NCBI RefSeq assembly: GCF_050003625.1 | Contig: NC_134398.1 | Span: forward strand, 63,930,891-63,994,890 | DNA length: 64,000 bases | From: Haematobia irritans | Taxonomy: Eukaryota; Arthropoda; Insecta; Diptera; Muscidae | Direction: 5' to 3' | The notes under the pieces: model-generated | Databases searched by the model: none | The model's input: the letters and a program-made list of their open reading frames with translations, nothing else | What the model was told of the DNA's origin: nothing | Translations under genes and position numbers: made by a program | Part shown: piece by piece, positions 11,246 through 22,336 of the stretch | Layout of the letters: every line of letters starts with the position of its first letter | Position numbering within the stretch: position 1 is the first letter of the stretch

Positions 11246-11653
11246 AGCTCCGTTCGAGAACACGATCATTTTTGATAAATATCACAAATTTGTAATGGAA
11301 GTCGTTCGTTTACACCAAAAAGCCAGCAAACGACAGCGGGAGAGAGACAACATTTGACAGTTCTCAGATAGAGAAATTTCAAGTTTTTCCCCAGTAAAAT
11401 CTTGCAAACCGTAGCATACATTACCAGCTGGTTGTTGATAGCAAACAAAGCACCAGTAGTATGTACATGTTCCGCAACTATAATGTGATGTTAAGAAAAC
11501 AGGACTCGTTTCTGGTTTTAGAAGCTGAAATTTTGAATGTTCAAATAGTTACTGGATGTCGTTCGCGTACTTTTTAGCAATTTTAAACAAAGAGAGTAAT
11601 ATACATACTTACTCTCTTGCAAGTTTTTACTGGAAAAGTACGCGAAGAGACCT
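11246..11653 (+). mobile_element. ~410-bp MITE, copy 1 (AGCTCCGTTCGAGAAC family)
   Basis: The ends AGCTCCGTTCGAGAACAC and, inverted, AGGTCTCTTCGCGTAC are imperfect terminal inverted repeats. The interior matches 52892-53336 over its full length, for example AAAATCTTGCAAACC and GAAGTCGTTCGTTTACACC. There is no coding capacity. Both copies are preceded by AATATT; the target duplication is unclear. Confidence 0.7.
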
Positions 11654-12061
11654 AACGTACATCGTACAACAACAGTCTCAAATGCGCATCACAGATGATC
11701 AATGGACTTACATAATATACCCAAAAATACTGGTTTCTCTAGGTATATTGTGAGAGAGCCACAATCTATGGTGTTTTGTCTGTACAGAGTGCGCATTTCT
11801 AAAATGTTGCCAGCAACCTAAAATAATGATATCATTTCAGCGGGCAGAAAAGAATTCAAAGGAGGAAACAGGGCACTCTCGTTTGTCGGCAGTTCTGAAA
11901 ATGTCCGCAATTTGCCTCTTTGTGTGGCACTATTTTCACAAGAGAATTCGAAGCCTTTTCGCACTTTTGCCTGTTTTTTAAGAACTTAAAAAGTGAATTT
12001 TCCTGGCAAAATGTAAAAAAGTGTGAATTTTTTACAAGAAAATAAAACACCATTAGCGTTA
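11654..12061. other. Spacer, nothing recognised
   Basis: No supported gene. The open frame on the minus strand around 11856-12053 is Phe/Lys/Asn-rich and matches no family I recognise. Confidence 0.35.
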
Positions 12062-12303
12062 TGCGCTTTACAGACTATCAGTTATTCCGGACGGAATGTC
12101 GGTGTTTGTAAAGAATCTAACAGTGCGTCGGATCGATACGACTTGTCGGCGATGACTAAATAATCGGTAAATGTGTTATCGATCCCATAAACATGCAGCA
12201 GTATCGATTATGCCTTCGGACTTAACTTATAATGTGCACAATATATGGGATATGTTCGACACGAGCACTGTCGTCCGGAATAACTGATAATCTGTAAAGC
12301 GCA
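12062..12303. mobile_element. 242-bp MITE with TTA target duplication (PIF/Harbinger type)
   Basis: Nearly perfect ~32-bp terminal inverted repeats start TGCGCTTTACAGAC at the left and, read inward from the right, TGCGCTTTACAGAT; both run through to TATCAGTTATTCCGGACG. TTA flanks both sides (12059-12061 and 12304-12306), the 3-bp duplication characteristic of PIF/Harbinger elements. There is no coding capacity. Its ends differ from those of the Harbinger element at 38542-44532, so another family member would have to supply transposase. Confidence 0.85.
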
Positions 12304-12414
12304 TTATGGTATGGCGGTGTTGCCAGGTGATTTGTGAACCTTACCCCCCAAATTTTAATTCCAAATTTCTTAACATTTTTAAATTTTACCGATGATTCGC
12401 CTATCTTGAATTTT

Positions 12415-12640
12415 GTATTGTACTAAAGACATTTTTGCAATTTTGAACTCAAATTTTTTCCTTCACATTACGACATTTTCTTTAACAAGAAAAGAAAGTT
12501 AGTTATTTTCATGAATTTGTTGAAAAATTTTTGCTTTTTTTTAAATTTTCTGCGAGACACCTGCGTTTGTAATACAGTTTAGTTACAATTTTCTAAAATT
12601 AAACTAACTTTTCTAAAATAAACCAAAATGTTCCGGGTAG
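12415..12640 (-). repeat. Fragment of the CACTG-ended element
   Basis: The order of phrases (TTTTTTCCTTCACATTACGAC, TTCTTTAACAAG, GAATTTGTTGAAAAAT, CAGTTTAGTTACAATTTTC) follows 9200-9440. The terminal CAGTG is missing because a Helitron derivative begins directly after it. Confidence 0.55.
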
Positions 12641-12647
12641 GTTCCCC

Positions 12648-14556
12648 TTTTTATACCCTTCACCACTACTGTGGTACAGGGTATAATAAGTTTGTGCATT
12701 TGTATGTAACGCCAAGAAATAGTGGTCATCTCATCTCACCCATCTTTTAGTATACCGATCGGCTTAGAATTAAATTCTGAGTCGATTTAGCGATGTCCGT
12801 CTGTCTGTCTGTCCGTCCGTCTGTCTGTATATGTAATTTTGTGCACAAAGTACAGCTCGCAATTTAAGTCCGATCGTCCTCAAATTTGGCATAGGGCCGT
12901 TTCTTGGGACAGAGACAATCGCTATTGGTTTTGGAAAAAATCGGTTCAGATTTAGATATAGCTGCCATATATATTTATCCCCGATTTGGTCATAGTTAGC
13001 GTGTTTATCAACCGATTTTCTTGAAATACCGTACATCCAAATATTTTATGAATCTCGAAAATCTTGCAAAATATCAGCCAAATCGGTTCAGCTCCCATAT
13101 ATATCTTTCGTCCGATTTAGACTCATATGACCACAGAGGCCAAAGTTTACTACCGATCTTCGTGAAATTTTGCACAGAGGGTAGAATTGACATTCTACCA
13201 ATGCTTGGTAAATTTGAATGAAATCAGTTCAGATTTAGATAACTCCCATATATATCTTTCGTCCGATTTGAACTTATATGGCCACATAAACCAGAGTTTT
13301 GCCGTGATTTGCTTCACATTTTGCACAAGGGGTACGTTTAATAATATCGTTAAGTGTATCAAATTTTGTTAAAATCGGTTCAGATTTAGATATAGCTGCT
13401 ACATATATCTTTCGTCCGATTTGGACTTACATGGCATCAAAAGCCAGAGTTTTGCCCTGACTTGCTTCAAATTTTGCACAAGGAGTACGTTTAATAATAT
13501 CGTTAAGTGTGTCAAATTTTGTTAAAACCGGTTCAGATTTAGATATAGCTCACATATATATCTTTCGAACGATTTGGACTTATATGGTCTCAAAAGCCAG
13601 AGTTTTGCCCTGATTTATTTCAAATTTTGCACAAGCGGTACTTTTAACGATACTATTGTATGTGCCAAATATGGTCAAAATCGATTCAAATTTATATATA
13701 GCTCCCATATATATCTTTCGTCCGATTTAAACTTATTTGGCCTCAAAATCCAGGGGCCAGGGCACAAGGAGTGCGTTTAGTAGTATCGCTAATTGTGCCA
13801 AATTTGGTTGAAATCGGTTCAGATTTAGATATAGCTCCATACATATCTTTCATCCGATTTGAACTTATATGGCCTCAAAAGCCAGAGTTTTGCCCTGATT
13901 TGCTTCAAATTTTGCACAAGGAGTACGTTTAATAGCATCATTAAGAATACCAAATACCAAATGCTTAGACGGCATTTTGACAACTGAAGAGTGAATTCCA
14001 AAATCAAAATAGGAGCAACATTCTACACACACACACCTTCAAAATGAGGGGTGTTGAGGATTTTTAAATGCAAAATTGAAATAAATACGTCAAGTTTATA
14101 TTGACCACATTTTGACCGTATCACCCTTTATGGCTCCCATATTTTCCGTCCTATATGCACTCATATGACCAGGGGGCCAAAGTTATACTCCCATTTACGT
14201 GAAATTTCGCATAGATAGCAGAATTATTATTCTAACTATACATGTCAAATTTAGTCAAAATCGGTTCAGATTATATATAGCTCCCATATATACGTACACC
14301 AGAGTTGGGGAAATATGGTAGACTGTTACACATTTTAGACCCATTTTCAATGGAAGTTTCCTCCAATAAACTGGATAGCGTTAGCCGATTTAAATTTTAA
14401 TTCTAAAGATTTTGTAGAAGTAAAAAAATTTTCTCCTTTATATAGCTTCCAGCAGATGTGAAGTAGTTGAGATGTAACAGAAATTTTGGCCTACATAGGG
14501 GTGAAGGGTATAATATAGTCGGCCCCGCCCGACATTAGACTTTACTTACTTGTTTT
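12648..14556 (+). mobile_element. Helitron derivative, CCCTTCACC subtype, with a ~153-bp array
   Basis: It starts CCCTTTTTATACCCTTCACC, has a GTCCGTCTGTCTG tract at about 12796-12830, and contains about seven imperfect tandem units of about 150 bp (landmark CATATATATCTTTCGTCCG). It ends with AGTCGGCCCCGCCCGAC and TTACTTACTTGTT. The 5'/3' end order is that of DINE-like Helitrons. The array is broken by a Tc1/mariner-type end near 14030-14133. Long open frames here are by-products of the array. Confidence 0.8.
14020..14133 (+). mobile_element. Solo Tc1/mariner-type 3' terminus
   Basis: The block TTTTGACCGTATCACCCTTT at about 14113-14132 is identical to the terminus of the transposase-bearing fragment at 1-407, while the flanks differ. 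It interrupts the 153-bp array of the surrounding Helitron derivative. The inner boundary is uncertain and no 5' partner is visible. Confidence 0.55.
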
Positions 14557-14776
14557 AGTGTACGCTTGAATTGGTCATGTTCATAAGTACGAGGGCGGCT
14601 CGGAAACTTCTTAGCCTATCATGAAAAAGAATAGTTAGTTTTTCAAAAATATTTTTATTTATTTATTTATTTATTTTAATTAAGATCACAATAAATAAAA
14701 AGAAAATTAAGAACTAGCAACTAAGGCTATCGGCTTATGACTAATCAATATAGGTGATATAAATGAGGTAATAACA
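14557..14776. other. Spacer with a TTTA microsatellite and possible transposon end
   Basis: TACGAGGGCGGCTCGGAAAC at about 14588 resembles a mariner-type terminus but no partner is seen. A (TTTA)n tract lies at about 14655-14683. Neither is enough for a named call. Confidence 0.3.
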
Positions 14777-16528
14777 AGTATAAACGGCCGTAAGTTCGGC
14801 CAAGCCGAATATTGTGTACCCTCCACCATGGATTGCGTAGAAACTTCTACGAAAGACTGTCATCCACAATCGAATTACTTGGGTTGTGGTATCTTAAATC
14901 GTTTTCTAAATTGTGAGTAAGTCCATACGTGATATACATTAGACAAAAACAAGTATGTGTAGGTAAGTCTACAAATAATTACGAATCGATATGGACTTTT
15001 GCACGGCACGTAGGGAGCCAGAATTGAAATATGGGGTTCGCTTATATGGGGGCTATATAAAATTATTGATATGGACCAATTTTTGTGTGATTGGGGATCT
15101 ATTTATCTGAGGGCTATATATAACTATAGACCGATATGGACCTAGTTAGGCATGGTTGTTAACGGCCATATACTAGCACAATGTACCAAATTTCAACTGA
15201 CTCGGATGAAATTTGCTCCTCCAAGAGGCTCCAAAACCAAATCTCGGGATCGGTTTATATGGGGGCTATATATGATTATGGACCACTTTTGGCATGGTTG
15301 TTAAATATCATATACTACCACCACGTACAAAATTTCAACCAGATCGGATGAATTTTGCTTCTCCAAAAGGCACCGGAGGTCCAATCTGGGGATCGGTTTA
15401 TATGGGTGCTATATATAATTATGGACTGATATGAACCAATTCCTGCATGGTTGTTGGATACCATATACTTACATCACGTACCAAATTTGAACCGAATCGG
15501 ATGAATTTTGCTCTTCCAAGGGGCTCCGGAGGTCAAATCTGGGGATCGGTTTATATGGGGGCTATATATCATTATGGACCGATTTCGACCAATTTTTGCA
15601 TGGGAGTTTGAGGCCATATATTAACACCACATACGAAATTTCAACTGAATCTGATGAATTTTGGTCTTCCAAGAGGCTCCGGAAGTCAAATCTGGCGATC
15701 GGTTTATATGGGGGCTATATATAATTATGGACCAATTTTTGTATGGTTGTTAGAAACCATATACTAACACCATGTACCAAATTTCAGCCGGATCGTATAA
15801 AATTTGCTTCTCTTAGAGGCCTCGCAAGCCAAATCGGGGGATCGGTTTATATGGGGGCTATATATAGTTATGGACCGATGTGGACCAATTTTTGCGTGGT
15901 TGTTAGTTACCATATACTAACACCATGTACCAAATTTCAGCCGGATCGGATGAAATTTGCTTCTCTTAGAGGCCTCGCAGGCCAAATCGGGGGATCGGTT
16001 TATATGGACCGATGTGGACCAATTTTTGCATGGTTGTTAGAGACCACATACTTACACCATGTACCAAATTTCAGCCGGATCGGATGAATTTTGCTTCTCT
16101 TAGAGGCCTCGCAAGCCAAATCGGGGGATCGGTTTATATGGGGGCTATATATAGTTATGGACCGATGTGGACCAATTTTTGCATGGTTGTTAGTTACCAT
16201 ATACCAACACCATGTACCAAATTTCAGCCGGATCGGATGAAATTTGCTTCTCTTAGAGGGTCTGAAAGCCAAATTTGGGGGTCCGTTTATATGGTGGCTA
16301 TACGTAAAAGTGGACCGATATGGCCCATTTGCAATACCATCCGACCTACATCAATGACAACTACTTGTGCCAAGTTTCAAGTCGATAGCTTGTTTCGTTC
16401 GGAAGTTAGCGTGATTTCTACAGACGGACGGACGAACGGACGGACATGCTCAGATCGACTCCTAATTTCACATTACAAACGGAATGACAAAGTTAATATA
16501 CCCCCCATCCTATAGTGGAGGGTATAAA
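14777..16528 (-). mobile_element. Helitron derivative, CCCTCCACC subtype, with a 153-bp array
   Basis: Minus orientation. The left end carries the 3' hairpin (ACAAGTATAAACGGCC, AAGTTCGGCCAAGCCGAA); the right end carries CGGACGGACGAACGGACGGA, CAAACGGAATGACAAAG and TAGTGGAGGGTATAAA. In between are about nine units with landmark ATCGGTTTATATGGGGGC spaced mostly 153 bp apart (15394, 15547, 15700, then 15843, 15996), with some deletions. As 153 is a multiple of three, open frames of up to about 167 codons arise without being genes. Confidence 0.85.
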
Positions 16529-16711
16529 AAAAGGGTTAGTAAATTATAAAAATTATTGTTTTTTATGTCTTACGTACATTATATTTTGCTTTGTGAGTTA
16601 AGAGATTTAAAAAAGCGAATATATTATTAATATTATCCTGGGTGGGGTGCTGCAAGATAGTTACTAAATCGTCGGTCCCGTAAAAAATTCCTAAAGAATT
16701 TGGAAATGGAC
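16529..16711. other. Short spacer, nothing recognised
   Basis: AT-rich, with no gene or known repeat of this window. Confidence 0.3.
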
Positions 16712-18014
16712 AAGCTAATCGTTTTTATATACCTTCATTGGGATATATGTTAATGAAAGCCATAACATACACGGCCTAAGGACTTTCTAGATGTGGCAGA
16801 GACTGATTGTTCAATATAAACACTGCATGCCGTCTTGGTCCATCCACTTCATCCAAACGGCCAACCTTCCAATCAGCTGTTGGAAGATCTGGATTGTATT
16901 GTTTCAGTATATTTAAAATAGATTCAGGGTCAGGAGGGTTTGCAGGTATCCACGCATGTGCTCTAGGTCTAGCCGGTATGTCTTTCTTCTCGACTAACTC
17001 TAGAGCAGCTCCTTCCCAAACTTCACCAAATAGCTTCAAAACATTCTATAGACCTCTGGTCTTCAAATGCGACTAGCTTAAATCGTCGTTGATACTAGAG
17101 GTGTGCACGTGAGTAATGACTTACTCACGCACACTCACGATGGAAAAATCTTACTCACGCACGATATCGTTTGGTAGGACTCACGCTCACTCACGAAACG
17201 TGACTCACGAAAATTGTCATGACTCACGAATAATTTTATGAGTAATTTACCTTAGAGACGTGTCTGAAAACATGAGCATGATTAAAATCGAGAGCAATAT
17301 TAAACTCTTAATATCCCAGGTGCAACTAAAATTGTAAATGAATTCAACTCGTAAGCGTTTTATGTCCGTGGGAGGGATTATTTTCGTGAACGTATTTTTC
17401 AGAAATTCGTTACTCACACACACTCACGAAGAAATTGTTTTCGTGACCCACGCTCACGCACGACATTTGGTTTGTTAATCACGCACACTTACGCCGTTGC
17501 CATCGTCGTGACTCACAATTCACGCGTGAGTCACGAAAATTTTTGTGAGTCACGACTATTTCGTGTCACGTGCACACCTCTACTTGATACCAACCAGCCT
17601 CTGGGCAGGGAAACTTTTCCAGCACCTGTGAGTAGACGCCACACAAAGCATTCCCAATTCCTTGCGCCTATTTTAAGGAATTGCTTTGCTTAGTCGACAA
17701 CGTGCTTCGGTCGACTAATCCTAATTTCTTTAGGATAAGCAAGGCATTCTGCATTCCTTAAATCTCTTTCTTGAGGGAATACCTCCTTCTCAAATTATCA
17801 CAACCTGTCGACCCGATTACAGGTCGACTAATTGGGCCTAACTCTTGGTCATTGCAAATTTATAACTTCAGTCAATACCCGTCCACTAGGCCCTGAAGTT
17901 ACAACTCAGTGGATGACTTTGAAATTTCGCTGCATGGTGGCTTATTTTACCACCACACTTGAAATTCGTAAAAAGTACTTATTACGATGAAATAATTCAG
18001 TTCGACGGTTGAAT
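16712..18014 (-). pseudogene. RNase-H-type LINE, 5' fragment with broken ORF1 (copy 0)
   Basis: Minus-strand 5' end of the LINE family seen in full at 47024-52116. From the right, ACGGTTGAAT marks the 5' terminus. An ORF1 start region and then the DUF4780-like block (KKDIPARPRAHAWIPANPPD, VGRLDEVDGPRRHAVFIL) lie at 16776-17039. Compared with copy 2, about 190 bp near 17650 are deleted, and a 487-bp hAT-like element sits at 17096-17582. The copy stops at 16712 inside ORF1, losing its 3' end. That is unusual for a LINE (5' truncation is the norm), so a later deletion is likely. Confidence 0.8.
17096..17582. mobile_element. hAT-like non-autonomous element with 8-bp target duplication
   Basis: The termini TAGAGGTGTGCACGTGA and its perfect inverse bound 487 bp. 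The flanks GTTGATAC (17088-17095) and CTTGATAC (17583-17590) are an 8-bp duplication with one change; the uninterrupted LINE at 51442-51449 and in copy 3 reads CTTGATAC. An 8-bp duplication is the hAT signature. The interior is packed with the motif GACTCACG/CTCACGCAC in direct and inverted orientation, as expected of sub-terminal transposase-binding repeats. There is no coding capacity. Confidence 0.88.
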
Positions 18015-19245
18015 GACGAAGCCAATAAGTAATCAATCGAAAAGACAACAATTTAACCAGCTATCCAAAAACCGATTCGATCTTCTTGGAAATAATGAAG
18101 ATGAACCAAATACCAGCAATGTGAATTCTCAGGGTGAACCAAAACCACCACAAATTTTAAATCCGGGAATTAGTAATATTAATAAAATGATTTTTGGTTT
18201 ATGTAAACTTATTAAAATTGAAGATTTCCATTTTAAGGCTACCCAGCAAAAAATTTCGAAGTTCTTCCAAAGGCACAATTTAAAAAGCACTTCCAGAGGA
18301 TGCGCTCCCAATGATGTTCTTTATTTTAATTACCCAGGAAGTTATTTTCATTCAATTTTTTATAAAATGCTTTTTTCATACTTTGAAAGGGTAATTTTAA
18401 CTTTTTTGTTTCAATTAGGTTAAAAACAGAGTAAGAATTCATAAAATGGTACAAATCATTTAAATTTTGTTGAAAAAAATTCTAAATCCAATCTGAAAAA
18501 ATTGTGAGTTTTTGAAAATATTTGAGATCAAACGTTTCAGAGAAGCGTTAGAATCCATTAAAAATTAATTAAAAAATCATGTAAATGAATTAGTGATTTT
18601 TCTCCACGATAATTTTACTGACTTTTTGCTTATATCAGAAACCCATTATACAGATAAATCTTATTTTCGCATTGATACGATATAATAACTGCCAACCATC
18701 CTGATAGAGCACATGCTGGCTCAGCTGTTATTATTAAGTCAAATATAAAATACAAAATTGCCCAATCAATAAATGAGTCCTATTTCCAAACCGCTGGAGT
18801 AGAAATTGATTTTGATAATTCACAGATATCTATTTATTCTGTATATTTTCCTCCAAGGCATAACGTAAAATGTTCCCAATATGAAAACCTTTTTAAAAAT
18901 ATTGGCTAGTGATTATAATGCTAAGCATACATGGTGGGGTTCTCGCTTATGTACTCCTAAAGGAAAAGAGCTCTTTCAGTGTATATCTAAAAATCTAGAT
19001 TTGTGCTCTCAACAGGTAGTCCCACAGATTGGCCAAAAGATATTTATAAGATACCGAATCTGCTCGATTCTGTAGTCTATTGTGGTATATCGCCATCTCT
19101 CTTGTACATTGTGGAAAACTACGATCACCTCTGATCATAGCCCCTTTATAATACATTTTAGAGGAAGCGTTGTACATAAAACTCAAAATAGATCAATATT
19201 TACAAGTCATACTAATATTGAATTGTTTCATGAAATCATAAATGA
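18013..19245 (+). pseudogene. Jockey-like LINE, ORF1 fragment and endonuclease (5' part)
   Basis: 18013-18241 encodes an ORF1 N-terminus (NRFDLLGNNEDEPN, then PPQILNPGISNINKM), resembling jockey-type gag proteins. An E-family repeat cuts in at 18242. From about 18595 a frameshifted endonuclease follows: LLISETHYTDKSYF, HAGSAVIIKSNIKY, GDYNAKHTWWGSRL, DWPKDIYKIPNLLDSVV and SDHSPFIIHF. These carry the QxxET-type acid, the GD-N and the terminal SDH of LINE apurinic endonucleases. Several stops and frameshifts are present. The element continues at 30800. Confidence 0.75.
18242..18570 (+). mobile_element. E-family MITE, partial copy 1
   Basis: It begins CCAGCAAAAAATTTCGAAG in the jockey-like ORF1 and matches the reverse complement of about 57130-57448 and 62175-62484 (AAGTGCTTTT..., TTTGTACCATTTTATGAATTC, CTAACGCTT). 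Only the right half of the element is present here. Confidence 0.65.
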
Positions 19246-19246
19246 A

Positions 19247-20599
19247 ACAAGTATATACGGCCGTAAGTTCGGCCAGGCCGAAGCTTATGTACCCTCCATC
19301 ATGGATTGCGTAGAAACTTCTTCTAAATACTGCCATCCAGAATCGAATTACTTAAGTTGCGGTAACGCAACTTAAGTAATCTTAAAACCTCCTAACACCA
19401 TCTTCTAAATTGTATGTAAGTCCATACGTGGTATATATTAAATCAAAAACCAGTAAGGAAAGTCTAAAGTCGGGCGGAGCCGACTATATTATACCCTGCA
19501 CCACTTTGTGGATCTAAATTTTCGATACCATATCACATCCGTCAAATGTGTTGGGGGCTATATATAAAGGTTTGTCCCAAATACATACATTTAAATATCA
19601 CTCGATCTGGACAGAATTTGATAGACTTCTACAAAATTTATAGACTCAAAATTTAAGTCGGCTAATGCACTAGGGTGGAACACAATGTTAGTAAAAAACA
19701 AGTATATACGGCCGTAAGTTCGGCCAGGCCGAAGCTTATGTACCCTCCATCATGGATTGCGTAGAAACTTCTTCTAAATACTGCCATCCAGAATCGAATT
19801 ACTTAAGTTGCGGTAACGCAACTTAAGTAATCTTAAAACCTCCTAACACCATCTTCTAAATTGTATGTAAGTCCATACGTGGTATATATTAAATCAAAAA
19901 CCAGTAAGGAAAGTCTAAAGTCGGGCGGAGCCGACTATATTATACCCTGCACCACTTTGTGGATCTAAATTTTCGATACCATATCACATCCGTCAAATGT
20001 GTTGGGGGCTATATATAAAGGTTTGTCCCAAATACATACATTTAAATATCACTCGATCTGGACAGAATTTGATAGACTTCTACAAAATTTATAGACTCAA
20101 AATTTAAGTCGGCTAATGCACTAGGGTGGAACACAATGTTAGTAAAAAACAAGTATATACGGCCGTAAGTTCGGCCAGGCCGAAGCTTATGTACCCTCCA
20201 TCATGGATTGCGTAGAAACTTCTTCTAAATACTGCCATCCAGAATCGAATTACTTAAGTTGCGGTAACGCAACTTAAGTAATCTTAAAACCTCCTAACAC
20301 CATCTTCTAAATTGTATGTAAGTCCATACGTGGTATATATTAAATCAAAAACCAGTAAGGAAAGTCTAAAGTCGGGCGGAGCCGACTATATTATACCCTG
20401 CACCACTTTGTGGATCTAAATTTTCGATACCATATCACATCCGTCAAATGTGTTGGGGGCTATATATAAAGGTTTGTCCCAAATACATACATTTAAATAT
20501 CACTCGATCTGGACAGAATTTGATAGACTTCTACAAAATTTATAGACTCAAAATTTAAGTCGGCTAATGCACTAGGGTGGAACACAATGTTAGTAAAAA
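19247..20599 (-). repeat. Three tandem 451-bp units
   Basis: Unit starts (ACAAGTATATACGG) are at 19247, 19698 and 20149, exactly 451 bp apart; a fourth unit is at 23838-24288. Each unit joins the 3' terminus of one Helitron subtype (AAGTTCGGCCAGGCCGAA) to that of the other (AAAGTCGGGCGGAGCCGACT) and includes a short palindrome GTTGCGGTAACGCAAC. The units are essentially identical, so duplication is recent. Confidence 0.9.
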
Positions 20600-20799
20600 A
20601 AAATATGGGAAACATTTAAATCTGGAGCAATTTTAAGAAAACTTTGCAAAAGTTTATTTATGATTTATCGCTCGATATATATGTATTAGAAGTTTATGAA
20701 AATTAGAGTCATTTTTACAACTTTTCGACTAAGCAGTGGCGATTTTACAAGGAAATTGTTGGTACTTTGACCATTTTTGTCGAAATCAGAAAAACATAT

Positions 20800-21410
20800 A
20801 TATGGGAGCTATATCTAAATCTGAACCGATTTCAACCAAATTTGGCACGCATAGCTACAATGCTAATTCTACTCCCTGTGTAAAATTTCAACTAAATCGG
20901 AGTTAAAAATTGGCATCTACGGTCATATGAGTGTAAATCGGGCGAAAGCTATATATGGGAGATATATCTAAATCTGAACCGATTTCAACCAAATTTGGCA
21001 CGCATAGCTACAATGCTAATTCTACTCCCTGTGCAAAATTTCAACTAAATCGGAGCAAAAAATTGGCCTCTGTGGTCATATGAGTGTAAATCGGGCGAAA
21101 GCTATATATGGTAGCTATATCTAAATCTGAACCGATTTCAACCAAATTTGACACGCATAGCTATAATGCTAATTCTACTCCCTGTGCAAAATTTCAACTA
21201 AATCAGAGCAAAAAATTGGCCTCTGTGGGCAAATGAGTGTAAATCGGGCGAAAGCTATATATGGGAGCTATATCTAAATCTGAACCGATTTGGCTGATAT
21301 TTTGCAAGTTTTTCGAGACTCATAAAATATTCCGATGTACGGAATTTGAGGAAGATCGGTTGATATACACGCCAATTATGACCAGATCGGTGAAAAATAT
21401 ATATGGCAGC
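20800..21410 (-). repeat. 153-bp array, second monomer type
   Basis: The landmark TATGGGAG and its variants starts at about 20801, 20954, 21107 and 21260, spacing 153 bp, then 140 bp. The monomer contains GAACCGATTTCAACCAAATT and AATTCTACTCCCTGTG. The same arrays recur at about 24489-25100 and 27740-28350. Confidence 0.88.
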
Positions 21411-21542
21411 TATATCTAAATCTGAACCGATTTTTTCCAAAATCAATAGGGATCGTCTTTGAGCCGAAACAGGACCCTATACCAAATTTTAGGACAATCG
21501 GACTAAAACTCCGAGCTGTACTTTGCACACAAAAATACATCA

Positions 21543-21677
<135 letters not shown>

Positions 21678-21859
21678 GACATCGCTAAATCGACTCAGAA
21701 TTTAATTCTAAGACGATCGGTATACTAAACGATGGGTCTCAGACTTTTCCTTCTTGGCGTTACATACAAATGCACAAACTTATTATACCCTGTACCACAG
21801 TAGTGGTGAAGGGTATAAAGATCGATCCAATACGTATATAATTCAGTTTGACAAAGTAG

Positions 21860-22290
21860 ACATAAAATTTTCACAAAATTTTCTACAGAAATAAAATTTT
21901 AACAAAATTTTCTATAGAAATAAAATTTTCACAAAATTTTCTATAGAAATAAAAATTTGGACAAAATTTTCTATAGAAAGAAAATTTTGACAAAAAATTC
22001 TACAGAAATAAAATTTCAACAAAATTTTCTATAGAAATAAACTTTTGACAAAATTTTCTGTAGAAATAAAATCTTGGTAGATTATTTTTGGCTCGAGTGG
22101 CAACCATGATTATAAACCGAATAAAATTTGAACAAAATTTTCTATAGAAATAAAATTTTGACAACATTTTCTATAGAAATAAAATTTTGACAATAATGAA
22201 CATTTTATTATGAACCGAATAAAATTTTAACAAAATTTTCTCTAGAAATAAAATTTTGACAAAATTTTCTATAGAAACAAAATTTTGGTA
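21860..22290. repeat. ~30-bp minisatellite (TTTTCTATAGAAATAAAATT)
   Basis: Imperfect tandem units built on ACAAAATTTTCTATAGAAAT. The array ends with GGCTCGAGTGGCAACCATG. The same minisatellite occurs at about 25545-25975, 28815-29245, 32590-32830 and 56365-56790, the last two inverted, always next to a TGGCAACC phrase. Confidence 0.85.
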
Positions 22291-22336
22291 GATTATTTTT
22301 GGCTCTAGTGGCAACCATGATTATGAACCGATATGG

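Noticed and set aside
12648..14556. Period-150 array as a repeat-protein gene
   Set aside because: Stops and indels occur in every frame in several monomers, and the start and end match non-coding Helitron derivatives.
14557..14776. Mariner-type inverted repeat at TACGAGGGCGGCTCGGAAAC
   Set aside because: No inverted partner, transposase or TA duplication could be found; reported only as a possibility in the spacer.
16012..16515. 167-codon open frame and similar frames at 22423-22884, 26106-26567 and 29376-29837
   Set aside because: They lie wholly in 153-bp repeat arrays of Helitron derivatives; the open frames follow from the period being a multiple of three.
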